Shown here: positions 53,758-64,000 of the stretch, piece after piece
Layout: every line of letters starts with the position of its first letter
Numbering within the stretch: the stretch's first letter is position 1
Source of the DNA: Alentia gelatinosa
Taxonomy: Eukaryota > Annelida > Polychaeta > Phyllodocida > Polynoidae
Assembly (NCBI GenBank): GCA_950022655.1
Contig: OX465581.1
Span: forward strand, 109,165,125 to 109,229,124
DNA length: 64,000 nt
Direction: 5' to 3'
Program-made: the position numbers and the translations under genes
Notes under the pieces: generated by a model
What the model was told of the DNA's origin: nothing
Seen by the model: the letters and a program-made list of their open reading frames with translations, nothing else
Databases searched by the model: none

Positions 53758-55860
53758 TAATTAAATCATTTGAGTCATACATGTATATTGAGCATAATGA
53801 AGAGGCGATACAATGGATCGTATGCGCCTGGTGTGTTCCCCTGAAGAACACTTAGCAGGAACGGGTAAGTGGAGCAGCGTATAGCTTGGTGGCGCTCTAT
53901 GTAAGCCTTGTATATTAGTTTAGGTTCTGTATTTATTCATAATGCCTGCGAGACGTGTCCATGTGATATGAACATATCCACATTCAACCCCACTATTTTG
54001 AAAACGCTGCTGCCGCCATATTGCTTATATAGCAGGGTTTTACTATCAAGTGGAATATATGCCGTCCATAGCATAGTGCGGTGGTGTAGGGTTGTGACCA
54101 CATGATCAAGTGATGTATGTGTATGACCTTATATATAAGTGCGCACACAAAGCTATAAATGTAGGTGGTTTATTCAATACAAGGATGTTTAAGTTTTGTT
54201 CTCTGTTACTGAAGATTGATAGAAATGTATTCATCATTCAGCCGTCCATTTATGTATACATGTACATGTGTATAGACACTGTGAGGCTTAAGATCGCGTG
54301 TCATGTTTATTTCTTATAGTTATCACCATGTTATCCTCGCATTTACTGCGTCATTGTTGACATTGAAATAACATGTGGCAGATAATCGGGTCATGTCACG
54401 AGTTTATAACAAAGATCAGGTATCTGCGCCATTGAGGGTTTTCTCCCCAACTGAATAAGTTCAAGATGTAGTCGATCTTGCCCACCGAAATGGCCATGTA
54501 GGTGTCGCCTACCTTTTTGGAAATAGCTCCATTGGTAAAATTCAATCTTATATATGTATATTTGTTGTATGTTTATCTGGTCATTTTCATTAATTGTATA
54601 CAGCTTATTGTGTTAAAAATGTTATTCTGTACTTCATGCTATGATAACATTTGAGGTTGAAGGTCAACTTTTTTGAAACAAATGAATCTCCTGTGTTACT
54701 TCACAACATTACTCCATTTTCTCTTGTATTTAACTACATTTCTATTATTTCATGACACTTCCAAGACTGTAACACATTCCTGATATTACAGTATCTAAAA
54801 TTACTTCACGTCTATGCTTTATCGGCAATTTCATATTATGAGAGCTTCATTATTTCTCTAATTGTAGCTTAAACCCACATTCTACCGAGTCAAGGAGGAA
54901 ATAACGCGGCTTTACTGTATATTCACTAATTATATCTCAACTTCTAATCCTTTTCATAATTTTAGACAAAATATAAAACAAAACAAATGAGCAAACTTAG
55001 ATCTGGTTCCTGCAAGTCGTAGGGTGTGGCTTGGATGAATACAGGAGTCTACTGAAGATAAAGAAAATTATGCTAAAACATTAGCCATTGCTTAATCATT
55101 AATTTTGTTGCGGATATGTGTATCCGTCTAGTCTATTGGTTTTGTCACAATGTGCAATGTCGAAATAAAACTTAAGATCCGAATATTTGTGTTTAAATTC
55201 TTTTATATCGAATCCTTGTAAATAGAAGAGCTTTTGTACGTAGACGCACACATCGAAAGAGAATTAGGCTCACAGGCAATTGCATTGATGAGAAAGTGTC
55301 ATGCTCGAACTCCATGTGTAAAATGAGTAATAGTTTGTTGAAATAAAAAGTTTGACTCACATTTTGATTACACAGCTCCACATTTCCCATGTGGTGTGGA
55401 AATGGATTTTTTTTATATAAACTAGTTGATATCACGGTAGTGGAGTAATATAATGGATCACATAATGATAATGGATATATATAGTATAATAAGTGAGGAT
55501 ATATATTTATCTATGAACAAAGGGGAGTGATCTTGGGCGTAATATTAATATATTGAACATAAAAAAAGAGAAAATTTCTCAGGTGAATCGTGACTTACAA
55601 CTAGAAATTCGTTACCTGGCAACGGGTGGCGTTAGTAATGTAGTTGGATTCCGTTGGTGGCGCTGCCGCCGTTTATAGCTGAACACATTCCCAAAGATGA
55701 ATAAATTAGCATTTAACCACTTTTTTAGATTGTATTTCATATTTAAATATTCTTCATACATTAGACAATGTATTTATTGCTGGTTAACTAATTACTGGTA
55801 ACAAATTTGAGATTATACATGACTACAAGCGTGATTGCAACTGCATAAGAGAGCGTTCAT
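53758..55860. other. Intergenic stretch
   Basis: Only short frames without recognisable products; no clear repeat. Confidence 0.5.
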
Positions 55861-55871
55861 TATTTATGGCA

Positions 55872-56004
55872 GGGGGGGGGGGGGTGTGGGTTTTGCTGGG
55901 TGAATCCTTGAAAATAAAGCGCCCCCCTCAGGAATACCTCCAAATGAAATGTCCCCCCATGCAAATACCCTGATATCCACAACCCCCCCCCCCCCCCCCC
56001 CCCC
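55872..56004. repeat. Poly-G and poly-C runs
   Basis: A run of about 13 G (55872-55884) is followed 95 bp later by about 22 C (55983-56004), with shorter C-runs between. They could pair as a hairpin or form quadruplex/i-motif. Related to the G-run repeat at 1196-1270. Run lengths are prone to sequencing error. Confidence 0.7.
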
Positions 56005-56031
56005 GGGAATAGTTGTAAATTGATTCATATA

Positions 56032-56303
56032 CAGGGATAACAGTTTTCCGGTTATGTTTCATTTTCTTTCCTCTTGTTTCCATTTTCAGTTTATGGATTT
56101 CTTTTTCTTGTATAAAACAAAGATAGTATAAATTGGGCCTCATTCAGACCAATAAACAGTGATTCAAACCTCCCCACACACACCAGCCCCACTCCATAGC
56201 CAATGACAATGTGTTTTCCATGTTTTCTCAGTCTTGTTGAGGCAGTAAATTCCACATGAAAAATATATCCTCTCTTTATTCATGACCCCAAATGACATCC
56301 CTG
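56032..56303 (+). mobile_element. hAT-like MITE, D type, full copy
   Basis: CAGGGATAACAGTTTTCC to ATGACATCCCTG, 272 bp. The inverted CAGGGAT/ATCCCTG termini are clearest here. No target duplication is evident. Confidence 0.6.
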
Positions 56304-56622
56304 AATATGTATATGTACACATATATAATAATGTTAAGTAAATAAAGCCTGGTGAATTGAGGCATGTAAATTTTAAACTTCTATAATCAATTCCTGTAAT
56401 ATGCAGCTATCCGGTCCTTGAGAAATGTGGACTGCTAGTGACGGTTTAAGAGTAATTACTGCAAACTGGTAAGCATAGATATAGGATTAGATGTCCACCA
56501 TCTTGGAAGTGGACCCTTAGCCTGTCAGGACATGTTGGCAATGGAGTTTATGTACCTGCTGCTCAGAAACAGTGGAGGCATAAAAAAAAGACTTGCATGT
56601 GGTAAGCTACATTGCATGGCGA

Positions 56623-56964
56623 TTACCTGCCATTGACCATTGTCAATGAGCTGGGTCCAGATTCTAATACAGTAGAGCTGCACTGCACAAGGTCACGCAG
56701 CATTCTCCTGACATTGATATCGCCTTTGGCAGCCTTATCATATTCATGCACAACCTGACCACAAACTCTAAAATCATTGAAATTTATGATTAATTCTTGC
56801 GCAGACAATAGTTCAAGTTTGATTTTCATACATTTGAAGTTTTTAAAAGATTGTGAATAATAGATTGCATTAGTTTTGGCATCATTATTGATATTCCCTG
56901 GTATTTTGGTGCCAAACATACAAAAATCGGCAAGCATGCTCCCTTTCACAAGGTACAGTCTCAA
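56623..56964 (-). CDS. Unrecognised open frame, about 113 codons
   Basis: The frame runs from about KGSMLADFCMFGTKIPGN through INFNDFRVCGQVVHEYDKAA to MVNGR, with protein-like composition. An AG precedes the open stretch at about 56985, and a GTAATC donor-like site lies at its end (about 56624), so it could be an internal exon or transposon piece. No family was recognised. It is downstream of the CFAP100-like gene on the same strand. Confidence 0.3.
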   Translation of the reverse strand: MRLYLVKGSMLADFCMFGTKIPGNINNDAKTNAIYYSQSFKNFKCMKIKLELLSAQELIINFNDFRVCGQVVHEYDKAAKGDINVRRMLRDLVQCSSTVLESGPSSLTMVNGR

Positions 56965-57555
56965 ACTTGCAGCTTTTTCCCATGTGACTGCCTTACTTGA
57001 GCCTCAAGTACCCATGGTTAGCCCTCAGTGCAGGGTACACATTTGCTGGTGCAGGGACCTTTCCCATTTGAACATGTATGAAAGCACACCAATGAGACCC
57101 TCATTACCAGTGGGAGGTATGCCAGTCTCACAATAATCCAAGACTAAAGTGAAACACATTTTTACTTTCATAACACTGGTGCCAACCTTTCACTTCAATC
57201 CCAATAATATATCATGTTGGTTTTCGGCTATTTAAGAGTATGGGAATTCTAATGAGTTCAATCCAGAGAATGTTATCACATTGATACATCTTTTGATATA
57301 CCATAGAACAGTTAGATATTCTGCAGAAATTTTAGGATCAGCGACTGCCACACTTAGGAAGGGATAACCCAATATTTCAAGGCAAATTATCCGATATGCC
57401 TTTAATGAAATCAGCTGACTAAGCTGGTAGAAGCTAATACTATATATTTATCCATATAAGGCGATACATTTAAGATTGATTATATATTAGGGTGGACCCC
57501 CAGTCCTCCTAATTATTCTTCCGCAAAGATAATCAGCAAATAGGTAAAGATTACA

Positions 57556-57892
57556 TTTACTATATACCCATGCCGTATATACTGTAAATACGCACCGTTT
57601 TGGCATATGACATAAAAATACTGCACGGACCGCTGGTCCGTACACTAAAATACGGACCACCTTGCCATACACGTTTACTAACATATCGGTTGTTAAAAAT
57701 TAAATTAATGATTTTTTTTAAACTTTTGGGTATATAGTAAATATATAACGTCCAACCATGCTTGAACAAGTCACAGAACTCGATGGTAATTTACAGTTTG
57801 TACGGAACTCGGTGTAAACGTAAATGCCTCGGTCCGTACAAACCGTAAATTACCATCTCGTTCTGTGAATTGTACAGCATGGTCAGGACGTT
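57556..57892 (-). mobile_element. Foldback element, F2 family copy d (complete)
   Basis: Reverse orientation: module at 57556-57739 (TTTACTATATACCC / GGGTATATAGTAAA), then palindrome at 57748-57892 with GGTAATTTACAGTTTGTACG / CGTACAAACCGTAAATTACC arms and a longer apex (about 57806-57832). The uninterrupted module reads AACGGTGCGTATTTACAG on the minus strand, the empty site for the nested element of copy a. Confidence 0.8.
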
Positions 57893-58534
57893 CTATATAA
57901 TTACTATTTTCGGTTACACACGATACAATAAAAAAAAAACCCAAAAAAACAATGCCTTGATACATGTCCTCCAGAGTAAACTTCTGTAAGGTAATCTTGC
58001 ATATCCATTTGAAATAATAACAAATACAGTCAACATAAAATTAGGTCTTGCTTTATTTCATAGTGTTTACGGAATATCACATTAATACCATTTTGTTATT
58101 GGTGCTGACCATCTATCTGACAATCTGAGTGTAAGGGGCTCAGACTGAAACCATTCACAACAATACAAGTAGCATATTGTATTAAGCTTTGAATAGCAAA
58201 TAGCGATCCACAATTTTTTTTAATTGTATCTTTACAGCTTTCACTATTATCCAAAGTTAAATAAAAAAAATGATCCTTGGTTTTCGCATGCTTGTGGCCT
58301 CAGTCTCAACATGAATAATAAATCCAGGATAATCACAGATAAAGGTTTATATATTATCTATCAAATAAAGTGATGTATGATTAGCTAATGGAATTCAGGT
58401 TGAATTGATCCACGATAACAACTAACTGCCGTGTTTGGGACAGTAGGGAAGTAAATAATCAAGCTGTGATGTGTGGGGCTGATGGTCAGTCTCCCCTCCC
58501 CACAAATGTTTCCCTGTGCAGCTCACAGAGCATC
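57893..58534 (-). other. Probable 3'UTR of the CFAP100-like gene and intergenic sequence
   Basis: No other gene. TTTATT at 58052-58057 is AATAAA on the minus strand, about 480 nt past the stop, and is a possible polyadenylation signal. Confidence 0.45.
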
Positions 58535-58651
58535 TCACGGGGTGAAGAAGTAGGCCAACTCCTCCTCCTCTTTCGTCTTCTGGTCCTGCTGGTCGTCTTC
58601 CTTCTTCTTCAGTCGCGGTGGCTCTGACCGGCCTACAGGCTTCCTGCCGGT
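58535..58651 (-). CDS. CFAP100: CFAP100-like terminal exon
   Basis: 38 codons plus TGA. TGRKPVGRSEPPRLKKKED then a Glu-rich end ELAYFFTP. Acceptor TTCAG on the minus strand. Confidence 0.8.
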   Translation of the reverse strand, partial: TGRKPVGRSEPPRLKKKEDDQQDQKTKEEEELAYFFTP

Positions 58652-61600
58652 CTGAAATTAGAGAAGACGGTGAGTAACGTCAGGTGAAGAATACGCATAG
58701 GGCACATAGCTATTGTGCTATGGAGGCGGCCAACTTGCCCCCGTACGCCATCCAAAAACACAACACAAGGTAGAGGGACAAATTAGCAATGGACTTTATC
58801 AATAATATCTTTGGGGTTTGCCATGGAGGAATTTAACCTTGGTCCAAAAATGAAAAACTTTTTACGGACTTCAACCAAACCTTGGGCAGGGTGATGAAAA
58901 CCAGCCAACTTGGATATGGCTGACACTCACGCCCCTTTGTTAACCAGCCTTGACGATGTGTATTATTTGTACTGAAAATTTATATGCTACTGTGGTTGAT
59001 AAAGAAATTAAAAAAAAACCAAAAAACCCCAAAAAACAAAAGCCTTGTGTCAATATTATCTATAGATTTATAACAACTGATAACAGTGGTTGCCCCCCCC
59101 CCCCCCCCCAATGACTACAGTGGCGATATCTTACAATATCCTGGGGGATGATGGCAGAACTAGTAATCACTCTGTGCTCTAAAGTCCAGGGGTGTATCAA
59201 AGTGAGATTTGAGAAGAAAGAGTCCTGAAAATTTCCATAATCAGTTCATACTTTTATTCCAGTTCTTCTCGAACAGTGCTGGGTAGGGATATATGCATCT
59301 AACACATTTCGATTCGCGATTAGAGTTTAGATATCGAAACAGAACAGTAGAGTATTGCAAATGCAAAATAGGTACAGATCAATGATATTCAAATAAAAGG
59401 AAAATAAGATTTTCTTAGCCACTTCTTATGCCTCATTTTTACAGTAAAGGATAAAGGAAGACAATACATCGATATTTCTGCACTAACCGGCAGGGTGTGT
59501 TTAAATGCAAAATCAAATTTATGAGATGAAGAAAACAGTATTACAAAATTACACCAGTAAACACCGGGCAATATGATTATATTACTCAGTACTCATTGTT
59601 ATGTAAAAAGTAAGTTGGCGTGCGGGGCTGACAATAACTTTGAATACATGAAAAGGTCCCTTTGAAAAGATGAAAATGTTGGGAAAAGGATAAAAGAAAA
59701 AAAAGGATAGGAAGAAGAAAATTCAGTAAAATGGAACCTCGACTCACTCATGGTTTGTGGTCTCAACACCAAACAGTAAAATGGAAAGAATGGAAAAGAA
59801 GACAGTGAAATAAAAATAGCAGACATGTAATAGAAGAAAATGATACATTGATATATGGATAGAGAGAAAATATAGATTAGCTGACGGAATAAATGTTAAA
59901 AATATAAAAAAGAAAAGAAAAAGAACAGAAGGAGTATCGCTCACCTTCTTCTTGGGGTCAGCCTTTGCTCGTTCCAGTGCCCGCCGTACACGCTCCTCCT
60001 GGTGAAGCCGCTGCTGTTCCATCTTCTCCTCACGCAGCTTCAGTCGCCGGTCCTTCTCCTTAGCCTGTAGTTACACAATACAGGTCAGTATCACATGAAA
60101 AATGTATCAATACACTCTAGGTTTCACCTGCAGGTCCAGTGATCAGTCAAACACATTAACAGCAAATAGTTGAGATGCGAATTCCCCAATGAGGACCCAT
60201 TCAGAACCAAGGTCAAAATTCTGAAATCTTCAGATTCACCACAGCAATAGCGTGCAGTATTAAGAATCATCTCACCCCAGATATTTTTTCTCCATAGACT
60301 TAACATTGGAAACTCGTATCTAACACCCATTAGATATTTAGGAAAAATATCCAACGGGGGATAATGTCACAAATGTTAGCCCATTAGTCAATATTAAGGG
60401 TGAGATAAATTCAGAAACCCATTCAAGTTTAGGGTCAGAGCTCGATCCCATCTCATTTGAATCACATAGCAATTCACGCGGCTTTGCCTTGTGAATTACT
60501 ACGTGATTCAAACTTGATGGGATACGAGCTCAGACCCTAAACTGTCATGGGTTTCCTCTATAGGACCTGCATTGAGACCCATAGATACTGGAAATATGCC
60601 ATTAGTTTTGGTTGCGGAGTAATCTCACGAGGCAATGCCGAAGGAGATTATATATAGCAAACCATAATGAATGGCATATAGTCAGTGGCCATGGATCGAA
60701 CGCTGTTTATATTTCATCTCACCCCTATCACTGACTAATTCGCTAACATTTATAACATCATCTCCTATCGATAATTTCTTTTGAAATACTCAATGAGCGT
60801 TGAGTAAGTGTTCTCGATGTCTATGGGGGAAAATATTAGGGGTGACATAAATACTCGTCCCATGTATACACGTAATACTTTTAGTATGTCAGTATATACT
60901 TGTATTGCAAAGATTTGTCATTAATTGTGATTGACCAAAATAAATTGGAAAAAGCAGTACCCTTTCCAACACACATACACAAAAAAAGAAATAAACAAAC
61001 TATAGAACTTCACAAATCTTGTGTTTTATAAAGTTCAGTTGAAATCTGTGCAATTAAAACATGATCTCAATATACATTATTTTACATGTAATCATTTATT
61101 CCTCACTATGAAGAGTGACACTTCATTGGAATAATAAAAAAGACAGAAAAAAACGCCCATGTTTATATAATATACAGAAAGCATCTTTATTATCCCGCCT
61201 ATAATTAGATTATAAATAAGCCTACAATACCTGACTTAATATTTATATAGTATTCTAAAATATTTTTATTTGTGCTTAGTCATATAAATACACGTATGAC
61301 ATACATGTATGAAGAGATGGATGTATGTAAAATACCAAAATACAAAGAAGCGCATATATATATTGATGTAAAAAAGAATATAAGAGCATTGTACGTGTAA
61401 ACTAGCACTAAATATGGAAACATCATTACTATATACGGGTCTATTTATTGCATATACTTATGAATAGTGCATGTGGGATAAAAATGTTTCTGAATCATAG
61501 AAAAGCTTCCAAAAAGCATATTTTTAAAGTAACAAGAACAAAGCTACATCTATGTAGAGTATCCAGAAAGATAATGATTTATCAATTGTAATCCTTTAAT

Positions 61601-63590
61601 ATACATACTCGCAGGCAGAGATAGACAACATCCTCCCACTAGTAGAAGCAGTTATCCAAATATTATCAAAAAAACATTAAATATCGGTAAAAGTGTGTTG
61701 TCTTATGAATGTTTCAAAATACAAAATGCTAAAGGTACAAAACAATTACTGCACTATGTGTAAGATAAAAAAAATACATTAAAACTTACGGATATCTTCT
61801 CGCCAATGACGCAACTTTCTTTATCAGAGAATTTCACAATGCATATTTACTTATTTAAGACGCCTTTGAGACGAAAAAAAGACTATGGGAAGATAACACA
61901 TTAGGAATATTTTCTTGATGGTTCGAATACAACATATCATATAGGGGATCGAGAGAAAACGAATTCTCACTTAGATTCATTGGGTAAAAATCTTGTGTAG
62001 ACAAAGCCTCTAATGATGGCAGGATGCCTGGAATGTGGATTTTATTCTCACCTTTTCTGCAGCTTCCACTTTATCCGTGGGCATCATTTCAATCTGTTCA
62101 AACAGCTCCTCCAGTCGGTTCTCAATATTTGTCAGCATTTGCAACGTGCTAAAAATATTGCACAACAATAATCAATATATGACATCCCAAATAATTCATC
62201 TTGACATCTTCTCCCTTGTGCTTCTCTCACAATCTGTGATGTCTGTAACACATCTTCATCAATTAATGCTAAATACAAAGCTAGATTTCTTAAAGTATCA
62301 AACTGCATAGGTTATTTTGTTGTTTCGTATTATGTTTGACACCACAAAGATCTGAAGCGTTTCTAATTTGTACTGTTGAACCCTCCTTCTCTCTGTGACA
62401 TTCTCACAAATTATGTACGGGAATGTCTTTATATTAAGGAAATTATTGTTTAAAGACAAATAAATGCAAAAAAAACCAAATAAGCGCATGCTTCATGAAT
62501 GCAAAACCCGTGTTTAAATCTTGGCAGAAGGAATCACTTGATAAAAAGAGAACAAAACGTCTAGAAGGAAAAAACAGATTTGAACAAGATAAAATTCCGC
62601 AATATGCGTTACATCATAATGAAGTGACCTACATGCCCATTAATTACAGAGAATCCTGAGAGGAGGTTTCCGGTGATTCGGGGTTCCATATTTTTAGTTC
62701 TGGCATAAGCTGAGAGCTGACATGGGCTTTTTATTATGTTGTCTTATATTCTCCTCAGGTTTGAATTGATTTCAAGAACGATTTTTGGGACGTCAGAAAA
62801 GTCCTAAAACCTGGAGAAGTCCTTGCCTGACTAATAGTATAATTGCAATATTCCTGAAAAGATAACAATCTTGCGATTTCCTTTTTTGTTATATTCAATT
62901 TCCTGCGAGTGGTCAAACAGCAAGATATGAGGTAGCAAACTCTGCATTAATCCTTTTCATCATTCATACAGAATTTTCACGATTTTTGAAATATCCATAA
63001 TATTCAAGTTTAGAAACATACAGATGTATCAGAGAAAAGGTTCACTGGAAAGGAAAATTCTTCAGAGTCACAAAGAATCAAAGTCAGATTCAGAGGAGAA
63101 ATTCAACTTGAGCACGCTTTGGTGAAATGCATTCTCACTAGGCTCCAATACCATCCTTTTCGGTGAGTCTTAGTATGAAAGGAATAATGGTGATTAACGC
63201 ATCTTGAAAAGCATACTATAATAGTATTTTATGTAGCTTAACTAAGGAATGCATACTTGTAATTAAAATCTTTTACATGTACATCTCATACTACCTCTAT
63301 AACTGGGTTATAGAGTATAAAATATGTACTGATTCAGGCGCAAATGCTTATAAAAAAACTTGTGCTTAGATTTCAGAGCGATTCGTCTATTTATTTTGTA
63401 TTCTAAGATTCGGCAGTGAGGTGATTGAATATAGTGTAAACAGTTATCATGTTTGCGTAAATATCAAGCGCCGATATGGATACTTTATATTGGCAAACAG
63501 AGTGTGTGCTCAGGTGCTGGGTGACCCGTTTACCTCATGAGTTGTGCCTCCTCCAATGTCATATTCTCATTGCGAACCACCAAGTTTCCT
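58535..63590 (-). CDS. CFAP100: CFAP100/CCDC37-like axonemal coiled-coil protein, last four coding exons (partial)
   Basis: Exons 63534-63590, 62052-62148, 59945-60064 and 58535-58651 join in consistent phase to give 129 codons and a stop. Order of landmarks: NMTLEEAQLMSTLQMLTNIE, NRLEELFEQIEMMPTDKVEA, AEKAKEKDRRLKLREEKMEQ, ALERAKADPKKKTGRKPVGR, and a final EEEELAYFFTP. The Lys/Arg/Glu-rich helix followed by PKKKTGRK and a C-terminal YFF is the tail I associate with CFAP100 (CCDC37, Chlamydomonas MIA1) and its relative CCDC38. Known role of the family: ciliary axoneme, regulation of inner-arm dynein. The N-terminal coiled-coil part would lie beyond the window. The choice between CFAP100 and CCDC38 is not secure. 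Confidence 0.7.
59945..60064 (-). CDS. CFAP100: CFAP100-like penultimate exon
   Basis: Exactly 40 codons, AKEKDRRLKLREEKMEQQRL to ERAKADPKKK. Flanked by CTACAG acceptor and GTGAGC donor on the minus strand. Confidence 0.85.
60268..60555 (+). mobile_element. Foldback element, P family copy 9
   Basis: Module at 60268-60409 (ATCTCACCCC / GGGTGAGATAAA), palindrome at 60412-60555 with arms containing AGTTTAGGGTC / GACCCTAAACT and apex GCGGCTTTGCCTTG (60478-60491). It lies palindrome-to-palindrome against copy 10, within a CFAP100-like intron. Confidence 0.75.
60567..60852 (-). mobile_element. Foldback element, P family copy 10
   Basis: Palindrome at 60567-60704 (apex CGAGGCAATGCCGA at 60628-60641) then module at 60712-60852 (CATCTCACCCC / GGGGTGACATAAA). 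Same subfamily as 30946-31233. Confidence 0.75.
60870..62050 (-). other. CFAP100-like intron, no feature seen
   Basis: AT-rich sequence with no exon or repeat recognised. Confidence 0.5.
62052..62148 (-). CDS. CFAP100: CFAP100-like exon
   Basis: 97 nt: one base completing a Ser codon then 32 codons, TLQMLTNIENRLEELFEQIE to EAAEK. Acceptor TTTTTAG, donor GTGAGA. Confidence 0.82.
63534..63590 (-). CDS. CFAP100: CFAP100-like exon (most 5' one visible)
   Basis: 57 nt: one base, 18 codons (GNLVVRNENMTLEEAQLM) and two bases that complete Ser with the next exon. Acceptor ACAATAG, donor GTAAAC. Confidence 0.7.
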
Positions 63591-63908
63591 CTATTGTAGC
63601 AGTCGTTAGACAAAATTCATATTAACATTAATGTTTATACTACTAATAGATAATAGCCCTAATGGTCATACTTCACACGGAATAGATTTTAGTTGAGATA
63701 TTCTTTAAAACCTTTTCTTTTTAAGTGCAGCTTTCACGGATTCTTTTTCTTTACGATTTTCTTTGACATACCCATTGTCCATTTAAGGCTTTATTCAGTT
63801 TACCCAAAAGGAGCCGATCATGATCGGACCAAGTTCAGTACCAGTGTCCGACCTAGGTTCTGATCCGGGCCCGACCACCTGAAGAGGCATCAGGTCCCCT
63901 AAACACCA

Positions 63909-64000
63909 ATGATGTCAGTTGGGGTCAGTAAAAAAAAAAAACGGAAAAATTTTTCATGTGGAATTTACTGCCTCAGAGAGACTGAGGAAACATGTAAAAC
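63909..64000 (-). mobile_element. hAT-like MITE, D type, cut by window end
   Basis: Reverse orientation: TGATGTCAGTTGGGGTCAG, then TGGAATTTACTGCCTCAGAG, matching the last third of the copy at 56032-56303. Confidence 0.6.

Noticed and set aside
2884..60852. CRISPR-like array or prokaryotic hairpin terminators
   Set aside because: Palindromes are dispersed, 120-150 bp long, each tied to a module, and in a eukaryotic gene context.

Overview
The window looks like AT-rich nuclear DNA of an invertebrate animal. Its genes are split into exons of about 80-170 nt with GT-AG introns from 0.3 to 20 kb, and interspersed repeats and inverted-repeat elements are dense. Two metazoan genes can be read through their splice joints. 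The repeat mix (CR1/Jockey/L2-type non-LTR elements, a tRNA-derived SINE, BEL-like, Penelope-like and many foldback elements) suggests a marine lophotrochozoan such as a mollusc or brachiopod. That placement is inference; no species is claimed.

Layout. About 1-12 kb holds no gene I can support. It carries a decayed reverse-transcriptase remnant, several foldback/MITE elements, a piggyBac-like MITE and an inverted-repeat element with a telomere-like interior. From 12,168 to 50,112 (+) lies the PTPDC1 orthologue, with 13 coding exons, 657 codons, and phases that agree at every joint. Its first intron is about 20 kb and contains a CpG-rich, Kozak-context exon at 25,689-25,863 that splices in phase to exon 2, a candidate alternative first exon. 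A 912-codon antisense retrotransposon ORF sits in the last intron. From 50.1 to 58.5 kb is intergenic sequence with more foldback elements. From 58,535 to 63,590 (-) are the last four coding exons of a CFAP100/CCDC37-like axonemal coiled-coil gene, convergent with PTPDC1; its 5' part lies beyond the window.

The genes. PTPDC1 is a dual-specificity-type phosphatase that has been linked to centrosomes and cilia. The predicted protein keeps the WPD loop and the HCxxGxxRT catalytic loop. CFAP100-family proteins belong to the ciliary axoneme. The two genes thus form a tail-to-tail pair with plausibly related roles, though nothing here proves shared regulation.

Most unusual content. At least eight complete or near-complete elements share one design: a short module ended by inverted TTTAYC..CCC-type termini, joined to a 120-150 bp palindrome. 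The apex of the palindrome (CTC-GGC-TTC-GCC-TC and variants) is conserved, while the arms differ completely between subfamilies but match each other within a copy. A second group (GTACAAGC palindromes with TTTACTATATACCC modules) has the same layout and a similar apex. A third (66-bp perfect arms at 46 kb) is found nested inside a member of the second, with empty sites visible elsewhere in the window. I cannot assign these to a known superfamily.
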